Origin: an uncultured Oscillospiraceae bacterium | Lineage (GTDB): Bacteria; Bacillota; Clostridia; Oscillospirales; Oscillospiraceae | Length of the DNA stretch: 26,399 nucleotides | NCBI GenBank assembly: GCA_910588365.1 | Contig: CAJUQS010000112.1 | Span: 1 to 26,399 of the forward strand | Direction of reading: 5' to 3' | In this document: in pieces, positions 15,525-23,223 of the stretch | Numbering within the stretch: the first letter of the stretch is position 1 | Layout: the number at the start of each line of letters is the position of its first letter | Translations under genes and position numbers: made by a program | The notes under the pieces: model-generated | Databases searched by the model: none | What the model was told of the DNA's origin: nothing | What the model saw: the letters and a program-made list of their open reading frames with translations, nothing else

Positions 15525-16508
15525 ATGGATCTTGTAAACCGCCCCCGCCGCCTGCGGCGGACCGACGCCATCCGCCGCCTGAACCGGGAGACCCGGCTGA
15601 GCGCGGAGGCCCTCATCTACCCCATCTTCGTGGACGAGACTCTCTCCGGGGTCCGCCCCATTCCCAGCCTGCCCGGGCAGAACCACTACGGCCTGGACAG
15701 CGTGTGCCAGGCCGTGGAGGAGTGTCTGTCCCACGGCGTCAGGCACTGCATCCTCTTCGGCCTCCCGGCGGAGAAGGACGCCTGCGGCTCCTCCGCCTGG
15801 GCGGAGCGCGGCATCATCCAGGAGGCCGTCCGTGCCATCAAGGCGAGCTATCCCGACTTCACCGTCATCACCGACGTGTGCATGTGCGAGTACACCGACC
15901 ACGGCCACTGCGGCATCCTCCACGGCCACGAGGTGGACAACGACGAGACCCTGGAGCACCTGGCCCGGATCGCCGTCAGCCACGCCGCCGCCGGCGCCGA
16001 CATGGTGGCCCCCTCGGACATGATGGACGGCCACGTGGCGGCCCTGCGCCGTGCCCTGGACGAAAACGGCTTCCAGCACGTGTCCATCATGGCCTACTCC
16101 GCCAAGTACGCCTCCGCCTTCTACGGCCCCTTCCGGGAGGCCGCCGGCTCCGCCCCCTCCTTCGGGGACCGGAAGGGCTATCAGATGGACCCCCACAACA
16201 GCCGGGAGGCCCTGCGGGAGTGCGCCCTGGATGCCGCCGAGGGGGCGGACATCCTGATGGTCAAGCCCGCCCTCAGCTATCTGGACGTGATCCGGACGTG
16301 CGCGGACCGGTTCGACCTGCCCATGTGCGCCTACTCGGTGTCCGGGGAGTACGCCATGATCAAGGCCGCCGCCTCCGCCGGTCTGGTGGACGAGCAGCGG
16401 ATCCTGTGCGAGACGGCCCTGTCCATCTTCCGGGCCGGGGCGGACATGCTCATCACCTACTACGCCAGGGAGATCGCGGACGCCATCCGCCGGGGCGACA
16501 TCGGATAG
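15525..16508 (+). CDS. hemB: Porphobilinogen synthase (5-aminolevulinate dehydratase)
   Basis: 327 aa from the ATG at 15525, which has GGGAGGA 4-5 nt upstream; an upstream ATG at 15501 lies inside the repeat and adds eight residues unlike HemB. HemB condenses two 5-aminolevulinates to porphobilinogen. The zinc-type active-site cysteines CMCEYTDHGHC (Cys119, Cys121, Cys129) are intact, as are the Schiff-base lysines Lys194 (YSAKYASAFYGPFREA) and Lys247 (MVKPALSYLDVI). It is the last gene of the riboswitch-controlled operon. No hemL or hemA is in the window, so 5-aminolevulinate must be made from genes elsewhere. A long inverted repeat follows 31 nt after the stop. Confidence 0.97.
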   Translation: MDLVNRPRRLRRTDAIRRLNRETRLSAEALIYPIFVDETLSGVRPIPSLPGQNHYGLDSVCQAVEECLSHGVRHCILFGLPAEKDACGSSAWAERGIIQEAVRAIKASYPDFTVITDVCMCEYTDHGHCGILHGHEVDNDETLEHLARIAVSHAAAGADMVAPSDMMDGHVAALRRALDENGFQHVSIMAYSAKYASAFYGPFREAAGSAPSFGDRKGYQMDPHNSREALRECALDAAEGADILMVKPALSYLDVIRTCADRFDLPMCAYSVSGEYAMIKAAASAGLVDEQRILCETALSIFRAGADMLITYYAREIADAIRRGDIG

Positions 16509-16538
16509 GCGTCCGTCCCTGGCACATCTCCTGAACAT

Positions 16539-16595
16539 GCGGCACGCCCTCACTCGTAAACCGCCGCCAAGGGCTTACGAGTGAGGGCGTGCCGC
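16539..16595. repeat. Perfect 21-bp inverted repeat between converging genes
   Basis: Arms 16539-16559 and 16575-16595 are perfectly complementary over 21 bp, with a 15-nt spacer. It lies between hemB and the converging recombinase-like gene, where a two-way terminator is expected, but neither side has a T tract. Its location next to a recombinase-like gene leaves other roles open. Confidence 0.8.
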
Positions 16596-16639
16596 TCGCG
16601 TTTCAGGATCGCGGCAGCTGTATGTTCTTTGCGACAGCA

Positions 16640-17476
16640 TTACCCGGCAGGACTGTTCCAGCCAATGGAGCGCTGCTCACTCTCCAGTATGGAGTCGTAC
16701 ACCATGTCCTGGGTGGCGGCCATACCCGCGGGCAGTCCGCCCAGGGTCGTCAGGTACATCTTCCGCAGGCAGCGGGGGTTCGCCTTCTGCGGGGCGATAT
16801 TTGCCTGACCGCTGATGGAGTTGATGCTGCGCCAGACCACGGCGCGGTTGAGGGGGACGCCCTCCTTGGTCACGAAGACCGAACCGGAGTCCAGCCCCTC
16901 CTCCGTGGTGTAGTCCAGGAGCTCCTGCCGGAGGGATCCCGGGATGCGGACCATGCGCTTGGTGCCCCGGTACCACAGCGGGGCCGTACCGGCCCGCACC
17001 GACTCCACGGTGAACTGGGGCAGCTCTTGAATGCGCATTCCCGTTCCGCCCAGAGTCTTGATGAGCAGATAGGTCCTGTGCTGCTCCAGCAGCCGCGCCG
17101 CCTGGAGCATGGAAAGGTACTCCGGCCGGGTCAGCTCCGGCTGGATGTCGTCCTCCGGCGCAACCGGCAGCTGGACGCTGGGCTGATCGAACTGCCACTC
17201 CCCGCGGCCCAGATAGTGCAGGAAGCTGTTGAGCATCGAAAGGCGGCTTCGGATGGTCCTGGGCGCGTAGCCCTGGCTCTCCAGATACTCTCTCCACGCC
17301 TGCGCGGTGGTGGTGTCCAGAAGCTTCTCATGCGGCATGCTCTCGTAGAGGGCCCGCAGGGCTGTGCGGTAGGCCTTTACCGATCCGGGGCTGTGGCTTG
17401 TCCGATCCAGCTCCTCTAAAAAGCTCTCGATCAGTTCATACGTAAGATGAATTTTCTTTGTTTTTTCTTTTCGCAC
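16640..17476 (-). CDS. Tyrosine recombinase-like protein, probably catalytically inactive
   Basis: 278 aa from a GTG with AGAGAGG 6 nt upstream. Residues about 10-92 form a SAM-like N-terminal DNA-binding domain (SPGSVKAYRTALRALYE; APRTIRSRLSMLNSFLHYLG). The C-terminal part keeps the first catalytic Arg (Arg148 in GTGMRIQEL) and a Lys near 173, but the HxLR box reads RCLR (235-238, His lost). No LGH motif or positioned Tyr nucleophile follows; the protein ends about 40 residues after the box. Strand cleavage is therefore unlikely, and it may be a DNA-binding relic or a repurposed regulator. It has its own extended -10 promoter. No other integration genes are nearby. Confidence 0.75.
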   Translation of the reverse strand: MRKEKTKKIHLTYELIESFLEELDRTSHSPGSVKAYRTALRALYESMPHEKLLDTTTAQAWREYLESQGYAPRTIRSRLSMLNSFLHYLGRGEWQFDQPSVQLPVAPEDDIQPELTRPEYLSMLQAARLLEQHRTYLLIKTLGGTGMRIQELPQFTVESVRAGTAPLWYRGTKRMVRIPGSLRQELLDYTTEEGLDSGSVFVTKEGVPLNRAVVWRSINSISGQANIAPQKANPRCLRKMYLTTLGGLPAGMAATQDMVYDSILESEQRSIGWNSPAG

Positions 17477-17604
17477 TGATTACCTCTCTTCCTCAGCCGT
17501 CTGAAACCAGACTTTCTCCTTTTGTTTTGCCGCAAAGGCGGCAAATCTCCATCTCCGGGCCCCCGGGCCGCCAAATTTCAGGGGGGCAGAGGGGGATCAC
17601 TGGT

Positions 17605-17610
17605 ATTATA
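17605..17610 (-). promoter_or_regulatory. Extended -10 promoter for the recombinase-like gene
   Basis: On the minus strand TGTTATAAT gives an extended -10 (TATAAT at 17605-17610), about 130 nt upstream of the GTG start. No good -35 is seen. The leader contains a 7-bp hairpin TTGCCGC-AAAG-GCGGCAA near 17527-17545. Confidence 0.55.
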
Positions 17611-17700
17611 ACACAGAAAGTTTCAAAAGTGGTTACAGAATTCAAATTTTTAAAAATTTTTTCAAAAAATTTTAAACCGCTTGGACGCGCGGACGCGGAA

Positions 17701-17738
17701 ACAGGGGAGCCAGCCGAAAATCCGGCGGGCTCCCCTGT
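17701..17738 (-). terminator. Terminator-like hairpin after the histidine kinase gene
   Basis: ACAGGGGAGCC (17701-17711) pairs perfectly with GGCTCCCCTGT (17728-17738), with an inner GCCG/CGGC pairing. It starts 25 nt downstream of the kinase stop on the minus strand. No immediate T tract follows, only an A/T-rich stretch about 40 nt further on. Confidence 0.6.
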
Positions 17739-17763
17739 CTGCGATCGGCGCCGCGGCGCAGGA

Positions 17764-20700
17764 TCACTCCAACACGCTGCTCAGCGTCTTGATCAGATTC
17801 TTCACATCAATGGGCTTGGCAATGTGGCCGTTCATTCCGCTGCGGAGGGCCGCCTGCCGGTCCTCCTCAAAGGCGTTGGCGGTCATGGCCAGAATGGGGA
17901 TGGACGCCAGCTTCCGGTTTTCCAGGGCGCGGATGGCCCTGGTGGCCTCATAGCCGTCCATCACCGGCATCTGCACATCCATCAGCACCAGCCGGTAGTA
18001 GCCCGGCTGGGACTTCTCCAGCATATCCACGGCAATCTGTCCGTTCTCCGCAATCTCCGTGGTGAAGCCGGCCTCCTCCAGGACCGCCGCGGCGATCTCC
18101 TGGTTCAGCTCGTTGTCCTCCGCCAGCAGGATGCGGCCCGTCTGCCGCGCCGCCTGCTCCGCGCCGCCGGTTTCCTTCTCCTCCTCCGGCGTGACGATGG
18201 AGCGCAGGCAGCTCCTCAGCTCCGAGAGGAACAGCGGCTTGCTGCAGAAGGCCGTGACGCCGGCCTCCCTGGCCTCCTCCTCGATGTCCTCCCAGTCGTA
18301 GGCGGTCAGAACGATGATGGGCGCGTCCTCCCCCGCCTCCATGCGGATCCGCCGGGCCACCTCGATGCCGTTCATGTCCGGCAGCAGCCAGTCGATGATG
18401 TAGACCCGGTAGTTGTCGCCCCGGGAGACCGCCTGCCGGGTGCGGAGCACCGCCTCCTTGCCCGACAGCGTCCACTCCGCCCGCAGTCCGATCTGCTGGA
18501 GCATGTAGGAGACGCTGTCGCAGGTGTTGAAGTCGTCGTCCACCACCAGGGCCCGGCAGTTCATCAGCTCGGGGATCGTCTGGGGCTCCTTTTTTCCGGC
18601 GTACAGGCGGAAGGTGAAGGAGACGACAAACTCCGTGCCCACCCCCAGCTCGCTCCTGACCGAGATGGAGCCGTTCATCATGTCCACAATATTCTTGGTA
18701 ATGGCCATACCCAGGCCGGTACCCTGGATGCCGCTGATGGTGGAGTTCCGCTCCCGCTCAAAGGGCTCAAAGATATGGGCGACAAATTCGCTGCTCATTC
18801 CGATGCCCGTATCCTTGATGTGGAACTCATAGTTGGCGTAGCCGGCCGGCGCGCCGGACTTTTCGACGATCCGCATACTGACCACGCCGCCCGCGCCTGT
18901 GTACTTGACGCAGTTGCTCAGCAGGTTCAGGAGCACCTGGTTCAGCCGCAGACGGTCGCAGTAGATCTCCTCGTCCATGACATCCACGGTGTCGATAAAC
19001 AGCTCCAGCTGCTTTGCCCGGATGTCCGCCTGCACGATGCTGCGCAGTCCATGGAGGATGTCCGGCAGGCTGCACAGCTTCTCCTCCAGGTGCATCTTGC
19101 CGCTCTCAATGCGGCTCATGTCCAATATGTCGTTGATGAGGCTGAGCAGGTGGTTGCCCGAGGTCATGATCTTCTTGAGGTACTCCTCCACCTGCTCCTT
19201 CCGGTCAATATGGGTGATGGCCAGGGCCGTAAAGCCCACAATGGCGTTCATGGGCGTACGGATGTCGTGGGACATGTTGGAGAGGAAGACGCTCTTGGCC
19301 TTGCTGGCCCGGTTGGCCTGCATGAGGGCGTCCTCCAGCAGGGTCTTCTTCTCCAGCTCGCTGCGGGTCTCCTCGTCCACACTGCGGAAGCCCAGCACGA
19401 CGCCCCGCCGCTCATCCCACTTCCCCGCCCGCACGGCCTTCATCTGGAAGTACTGGAGATCGCCGCCCAGGGCGGTGCGGTAATTGGCGTACCATATTTT
19501 CTTCTCCGCCAGCTCTGTGCACAGCGTCTTCCGGGAGACGGCCCGGCGGAGCTCCTCCCGGTCCTCGGCGTAAACGAACTGCTCAATGTACCGCTCCATG
19601 CTCTCCTGAAGGGAGAGCGTCCCGCTGAATATGGGCACAAGGCCCCGCTCGCCGCTGTCGGCCACCCGGAGGGGCGTCCCCAGCCCCGTATCCAGATCGA
19701 AAAAGCAGACCAGGCTGTAGTCCAGGCTCAGCGCGTGGATCAGCTCCATCTGCCGCCGCTCCTGCTCCGTCCGCTCCTTCGTCTCCCGCAGCTTCTGCAC
19801 CGTGATGTCCAGCAGGAAGCGCTGATAGAACAGCTCCCCATGCTCCTCCACCAGCTTGACGTTGCCCATGACGTGGAGGAGCTTTCCATCCGGATGCCGC
19901 ACGCGGTACTCCAGGCTGACGTTGTCACCGGCCTTCTTCAGGGACTCGATGTACTCACGGAGACGGGGCTTATCCTCCTCCACCACGGAGCTGGCCACCA
20001 TCTGAAAGCCGCTGTCCATCATCTCCTCCTGGGAGTCGTATCCCAGGATGTTGAGGGCCGCGCGGTTGATGCTGAGAATGCGGGAGCCGTCCAGCGAGTG
20101 GCACATCACGCCGCAGTCCATGGTGGTGAAGATGGTCTCCAGGGTCTGGTTTTTTTTGACAATCTCCTGCTCGTAGGCCCGCTCCTGGGTCACGTCGATG
20201 GCCACGCCCACCGTGCCCATGACGCTGCCGTCCAGATCGTAGAGCGGGGATTTATAGGTAGTCAGCAGACGGGTGCCGTCCCCGGTCTGTACGGTCTCCT
20301 CGGAGATGCAGGTCTCCCGCTTGGTCATGACCACCCGCTCCGACTCAATGCAGGCGGGATCGTCCTGCTCCACGTCCCAGATATAGGCGTGACCCTGCCC
20401 CTCCACCTGCTTCTTTGTCTTGCCCACTGTCTTGCAGAAGCTGTCGTTGACCTTCTCGTGAATGCCGTCCTTGGTCTTGTACCAGACCAGGTTGGGGACG
20501 CTGTTGATGGTGGATTCCAGATACTGGCGGGTCTCCCAGTAATCCCGGCTTATCTTGCAGGTCTGCTGCCACCTCTGGAAGCGGAAGCGGAGCTCCGCGT
20601 CCGTCATGGGCGCCGTCCAGACGTCCCGGATGCCGTCCAGTCTGTCCGCAAAGGACGGGATCTGCTCCCTGTCCGCCAGCAGGATGCGCTCCGCCGCGCC

Positions 20701-20913
20701 GCCTCCAAGGGCCAGCACCGCCTCCGCGTCCGCCGGGTCCAGCGCCCGCACATCCGCCAGGATCAGATCCGCCTGGTCGGCCAGGGCTCCGTCCGGCCGG
20801 GCGCTCTCTGAAAATGTATGAGAAAACTGCTCCAGCGGCGGCACGGCTTTGATTACCTCAAGCGTGCCGGGCTGGCAGCCAATCAAATAAATCCGCAGAT
20901 GACAGTGGTACAT
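17764..20913 (-). CDS. Soluble PAS-domain hybrid sensor histidine kinase with two receiver domains
   Basis: 1049 aa, no membrane segment. Residues 1-115 look like a degenerate receiver-like domain. PAS domains follow at about 130-245 and 252-372, with a PAS-like segment at about 390-510. HisKA has the phospho-accepting His549 in SHDIRTPMNAI; the ATPase domain has NLLSNCVKY (N box), DTGIGM (701-706) and GTGLGMAITK (731-740). Receiver 1 spans about 785-905 (VVDDD, phospho-Asp841 in IIDWLLPDMNG, SKP), and receiver 2 about 926-1045 (LAEDNELNQEI, phospho-Asp979 in LMDVQMPVMDG, AKP). There is no DNA-binding output domain or Hpt, so a separate partner must complete the phosphorelay. The signal is likely cytosolic and unknown. 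The start has GGAGGAG 6 nt upstream, and a consensus promoter lies about 75 nt before it. Confidence 0.95.
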   Translation of the reverse strand: MYHCHLRIYLIGCQPGTLEVIKAVPPLEQFSHTFSESARPDGALADQADLILADVRALDPADAEAVLALGGGAAERILLADREQIPSFADRLDGIRDVWTAPMTDAELRFRFQRWQQTCKISRDYWETRQYLESTINSVPNLVWYKTKDGIHEKVNDSFCKTVGKTKKQVEGQGHAYIWDVEQDDPACIESERVVMTKRETCISEETVQTGDGTRLLTTYKSPLYDLDGSVMGTVGVAIDVTQERAYEQEIVKKNQTLETIFTTMDCGVMCHSLDGSRILSINRAALNILGYDSQEEMMDSGFQMVASSVVEEDKPRLREYIESLKKAGDNVSLEYRVRHPDGKLLHVMGNVKLVEEHGELFYQRFLLDITVQKLRETKERTEQERRQMELIHALSLDYSLVCFFDLDTGLGTPLRVADSGERGLVPIFSGTLSLQESMERYIEQFVYAEDREELRRAVSRKTLCTELAEKKIWYANYRTALGGDLQYFQMKAVRAGKWDERRGVVLGFRSVDEETRSELEKKTLLEDALMQANRASKAKSVFLSNMSHDIRTPMNAIVGFTALAITHIDRKEQVEEYLKKIMTSGNHLLSLINDILDMSRIESGKMHLEEKLCSLPDILHGLRSIVQADIRAKQLELFIDTVDVMDEEIYCDRLRLNQVLLNLLSNCVKYTGAGGVVSMRIVEKSGAPAGYANYEFHIKDTGIGMSSEFVAHIFEPFERERNSTISGIQGTGLGMAITKNIVDMMNGSISVRSELGVGTEFVVSFTFRLYAGKKEPQTIPELMNCRALVVDDDFNTCDSVSYMLQQIGLRAEWTLSGKEAVLRTRQAVSRGDNYRVYIIDWLLPDMNGIEVARRIRMEAGEDAPIIVLTAYDWEDIEEEAREAGVTAFCSKPLFLSELRSCLRSIVTPEEEKETGGAEQAARQTGRILLAEDNELNQEIAAAVLEEAGFTTEIAENGQIAVDMLEKSQPGYYRLVLMDVQMPVMDGYEATRAIRALENRKLASIPILAMTANAFEEDRQAALRSGMNGHIAKPIDVKNLIKTLSSVLE

Positions 20914-20984
20914 CCTATGCTCCTCCCTAAATCGTGCGAGTACCGCTCCCCGCGTCTGGGGGAGGCCGCCATTCTTTCCCTGTT

Positions 20985-21013
20985 ATTTTATCAACCGTTG
21001 GGCCAGATGTCAA
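20985..21013 (-). promoter_or_regulatory. Sigma-A promoter of the histidine kinase gene
   Basis: On the minus strand TTGACA (21008-21013), a 17-nt spacer and TAAAAT (20985-20990). It points at the kinase start at 20913. A possible weak plus-strand promoter (TTGCAT 21018-21023, TATTCT 21040-21045) overlaps the area for the divergent regulator. Confidence 0.85.
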
Positions 21014-21202
21014 TATTTTGCATCCTAATAACCTGCGGATATTCTGTTTTTGGCGAGGTCCCGGCCCCGATTCCGCGCGGGCGGCAAAGCCGCCGGGACG
21101 CCGTTCTTGAACCGCGGTTGGAAAACCGGCGGCAAAATTCAACGGCAGCTCCATTGCCAGCGGCGGAAAGGGGTGGTACCATGGAGATGGGCACGAAAAA
21201 GC

Positions 21203-21218
21203 GGGGGCGCACGCCCCC
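21203..21218. promoter_or_regulatory. GC-rich hairpin just before the XRE regulator
   Basis: GGGGGCG-CA-CGCCCCC, a 7-bp palindrome followed by CACGTG, placed 6 nt before AGAAAGGAAGG, the ribosome binding site. It could be an autoregulatory operator or a structure limiting translation. The rest of the 327-nt divergent gap (20914-21240) holds only the kinase promoter and a possible weak forward promoter. Confidence 0.4.
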
Positions 21219-21240
21219 ACGTGAGAAAGGAAGGACAGCG

Positions 21241-22359
21241 ATGGCGGCGATGGAAATTGGGAAGTACATTCAGCAGCTGCGCCGGCAGAAGGGGCTGACC
21301 CAGGAGCAGATGGCCGGCGCCCTGGGCGTGACCAGCGCGGCGGTGAGCAAGTGGGAGACGGACGCGGCGCTGCCGGACGTGTCCCTGCTGTGCCCCCTGG
21401 CCCGGCTGCTGGGGACCACGGTGGACGATCTGCTGGGCTTCCAGCCGGCCCTGGAGCGCGGGGAGATCGATGCGCTGATGGAGCGGGGCAGGCGGCTCTT
21501 CGAGGCGGGAGACGCGGAGGAGGCCGCGGCCTTCTGCGAGGGGCTGCTGCGGGAGTATCCGGACGACCTGTATCTCAAATGCGCCGCGGCCGGGCTGTAT
21601 ATCGCCTATTTGACCGCGGCCCTGGACCCGGAGTGGATCGAGCGGCAGGTCCGACGGGCGGCGGCCCTGCTGGAGCCCTGCCGGGAGAGCCCGGACCCGG
21701 CCACGGCGGCCAGCGCCCGCAGTATGCTGGTAAACCTCTATATGATGCAGGAGGATATGGACAGGGCTCTGGCCATTCTGGATGAAGCGCCGGCCCGGGA
21801 GCTGAATGTGGAGATGATGAAGGCCAACATCCTGCTGCGGAAGGGGGAGCTGGACGAGGCGGAGAAGCTGTTTCAGACGGGGCTGTGGGCCGCCGCCCGG
21901 GACGCCTCGATGAACCTGATGGGCCTGAGCACCGCTTGCCGCAGGCGCGGGGACTTCCCCGCCGCTCTGGAGCGGGTGGAGAGCGCTCTGGAGGTGGAGC
22001 GGGTGCTGCGCACGGAGGAACTGGGGGGCCTCACCCCGTCCCTGCGGATGGTGCGGGCGGAGCTCCTGTGCCTGGAGGGCCGCCCGGACGAGGCCATGGC
22101 GGATCTGCGCTTCTATGTGGAGGGGCACATGGCCATGTGGGAGCGGCTGAAGGAGCCCGGGCAGGTCAGGAGCCCCTTCTACGACAAGCTGAACCTGAGC
22201 GGTGTGCGGATGTCCGCCGCCTATCTGTCCAAAAACATCCGCCTGGCGCTGGAGCAGAGCGCGGAGCTGGCGGCCCTGCGGGAGCGGGAGGACTTTCAGG
22301 CCCTGCTGGCGAAGCTGCGCCTGGCCGAAGCGCAGTACGCCGGACAGCCCGGCCAGTGA
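21241..22359 (+). CDS. XRE-family HTH regulator with TPR-like C-terminal region
   Basis: 372 aa from the ATG at 21241, with AAAGGAAGG 6 nt upstream; the frame is open much further up but those codons cross the divergent promoter region. Residues about 4-60 form a classical Cro/C1 helix-turn-helix (IGKYIQQLRRQKGLTQEQMA, then GALGVTSAAVSKWETDAALP). The remaining ~300 residues are helical repeats with TPR-like spacing (GDAEEAAAFCEGLLREYPDDLYL; KGELDEAEKLFQTGLW; GDFPAALERVESAL). Such proteins usually bind DNA and sense a protein or peptide through the TPR part. It is divergent from the hybrid kinase, which may be a target or partner; this is inference from position only. Confidence 0.88.
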   Translation: MAAMEIGKYIQQLRRQKGLTQEQMAGALGVTSAAVSKWETDAALPDVSLLCPLARLLGTTVDDLLGFQPALERGEIDALMERGRRLFEAGDAEEAAAFCEGLLREYPDDLYLKCAAAGLYIAYLTAALDPEWIERQVRRAAALLEPCRESPDPATAASARSMLVNLYMMQEDMDRALAILDEAPARELNVEMMKANILLRKGELDEAEKLFQTGLWAAARDASMNLMGLSTACRRRGDFPAALERVESALEVERVLRTEELGGLTPSLRMVRAELLCLEGRPDEAMADLRFYVEGHMAMWERLKEPGQVRSPFYDKLNLSGVRMSAAYLSKNIRLALEQSAELAALREREDFQALLAKLRLAEAQYAGQPGQ

Positions 22360-22364
22360 CAGCG

Positions 22365-22415
22365 GGAGGCCGCAGATCCGCCAACCCCCTGTATTCAAAA
22401 GAGTTTGCGGCCTCC
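22365..22415 (+). terminator. Possible terminator hairpin after the XRE regulator
   Basis: GGAGGCCGCA (22365-22374) pairs with TGCGGCCTCC (22406-22415) across a 31-nt loop, 5 nt after the stop codon. The long loop and lack of a T tract make it weak. Confidence 0.4.
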
Positions 22416-22483
22416 TCCCCGCCCGGATCCCGCGGGCATTTCCGGGGCTCTGGAAAAAAATCGAAATTTCTTTCAAAATGATA

Positions 22484-22512
22484 TTGACAATCCGGGAAAG
22501 GTTTAGTATAAT
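22484..22512 (+). promoter_or_regulatory. Perfect-consensus promoter of the tRNA cluster
   Basis: TTGACA (22484-22489), a 17-nt spacer and TATAAT (22507-22512), an exact match to the sigma-A consensus, about 27 nt before the first tRNA. Confidence 0.95.
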
Positions 22513-22538
22513 AACCCTCGTCGTTCGGGGAAATGCTC

Positions 22539-22615
22539 GGGAGCATAGCTCAGCTGGTTAGAGCACCTGCCTTACAAGCAGGGGGTCACTGGTTCGAGTC
22601 CAGTTGTTCCCACCA
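22539..22615 (+). tRNA. tRNA-Val (anticodon TAC)
   Basis: 77 nt cloverleaf. The acceptor GGGAGCA pairs with TGTTCCC (one G-T). The anticodon stem CCTGC/GCAGG encloses CTTACAA. The T loop is GGTTCGAGTCC and CCA is encoded. Confidence 0.97.
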
Positions 22616-22642
22616 TCCTTTTCTCCGCCGCACAGAGAAGAT

Positions 22643-22719
22643 GGCCCAGTAGTTCAGTTGGTTAGAACGCCAGCCTGTCACGCTGGAGGTCGACGGTTCG
22701 AGCCCGTTCTGGGTCGCCA
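22643..22719 (+). tRNA. tRNA-Asp (anticodon GTC)
   Basis: 77 nt. The acceptor GGCCCAG pairs with CTGGGTC, the anticodon stem CCAGC/GCTGG encloses CTGTCAC, the T loop is GGTTCGAGCCC, and CCA is encoded. Confidence 0.97.
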
Positions 22720-22748
22720 TTTTCACCGGGTACGGATGTACCCGATAT

Positions 22749-22824
<76 letters not shown>

Positions 22825-22849
22825 AGGTGCGCAGCGCAGCTGCGTACAT

Positions 22850-22925
22850 GCGGGCGTAGCTCATCTGGTAGAGCGCCACCTTGCCAAGGTGGAGGTAGCG
22901 GGTTCGAGCCCCGTCGCCCGCTCCA
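22850..22925 (+). tRNA. tRNA-Gly (anticodon GCC)
   Basis: 76 nt. The acceptor GCGGGCG pairs with CGCCCGC, the anticodon stem CCACC/GGTGG encloses TTGCCAA, and CCA is encoded. Confidence 0.97.
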
Positions 22926-22931
22926 CAAAAG

Positions 22932-22964
22932 CGAACAGGAGCAATCGAATTTTGCTCCTGTTCG
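22932..22964 (+). other. Hairpin between tRNA-Gly and tRNA-Cys
   Basis: A perfect 13-bp stem, CGAACAGGAGCAA (22932-22944) with TTGCTCCTGTTCG (22952-22964), and a 7-nt loop. It lies in the middle of the tRNA cluster and has only a weak TTATAT tail. It is a likely partial terminator or processing signal that could lower tRNA-Cys relative to the first four. Confidence 0.6.
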
Positions 22965-22970
22965 TTATAT

Positions 22971-23045
22971 GGCGACATAGCCAAGTGGTAAGGCAAGGGT
23001 CTGCAAAACCCTGATTCCCCGGTTCAAATCCGGGTGTCGCCTCCA
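22971..23045 (+). tRNA. tRNA-Cys (anticodon GCA)
   Basis: 75 nt. The acceptor GGCGACA pairs with TGTCGCC, the anticodon stem AGGGT/ACCCT encloses CTGCAAA, and CCA is encoded. It is the last tRNA before the accessory region. Confidence 0.97.
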
Positions 23046-23055
23046 AAAGAGTCCA

Positions 23056-23101
23056 ACAGTATAGATGCCGCAGGTGGAAACGCCTGCGGCATCTACTGTT
23101 T
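23056..23101 (+). terminator. Terminator of the tRNA cluster
   Basis: AGATGCCGCAGG (23063-23074) pairs with CCTGCGGCATCT (23083-23094). ACAGT/ACTGT extends the stem around a 2-nt bulge, and a short TTT follows. Confidence 0.8.
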
Positions 23102-23155
23102 CCGGGGTTTTGACACAACGGAAGTGCTGGCTCACACCCTGCCAGGACTGTCGGT

Positions 23156-23201
23156 GGCCGGAGCGTGAAATGGCCTGATTGGTGCGCGTTCCGGCCTTTT
23201 T
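23156..23201 (+). terminator. Second intrinsic terminator after the tRNA cluster
   Basis: A 12-bp stem (23156-23167 with 23185-23196, two G-T wobbles) with a 17-nt loop runs straight into TTTTT. It probably stops read-through before the accessory region. Confidence 0.8.
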
Positions 23202-23223
23202 ATGCGCCAAATACGTATTATCA

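Noticed and set aside
15473..16534. 353-codon plus-strand frame overlapping hemB
   Set aside because: Pro/Arg/Gly-rich frame-shifted reading of hemB; the hemB frame has all catalytic residues.
13512..16553. Minus-strand frames of 498 and 407 codons
   Set aside because: Shadows of cobA-hemD and hemB; Gly/Gln/His-rich and without domains.
17458..20811. 1117-codon open frame on the plus strand
   Set aside because: It lies antisense to the hybrid histidine kinase, whose domains and catalytic motifs are complete. The plus-strand product is Leu/Val/His/Gln-rich with no domain, a known artefact of GC-rich DNA.
20818..21240. N-terminal extension of the XRE/TPR regulator
   Set aside because: It would cover the kinase promoter and the start of the divergent gene; the HTH begins right after the start at 21241, which has a good ribosome binding site.
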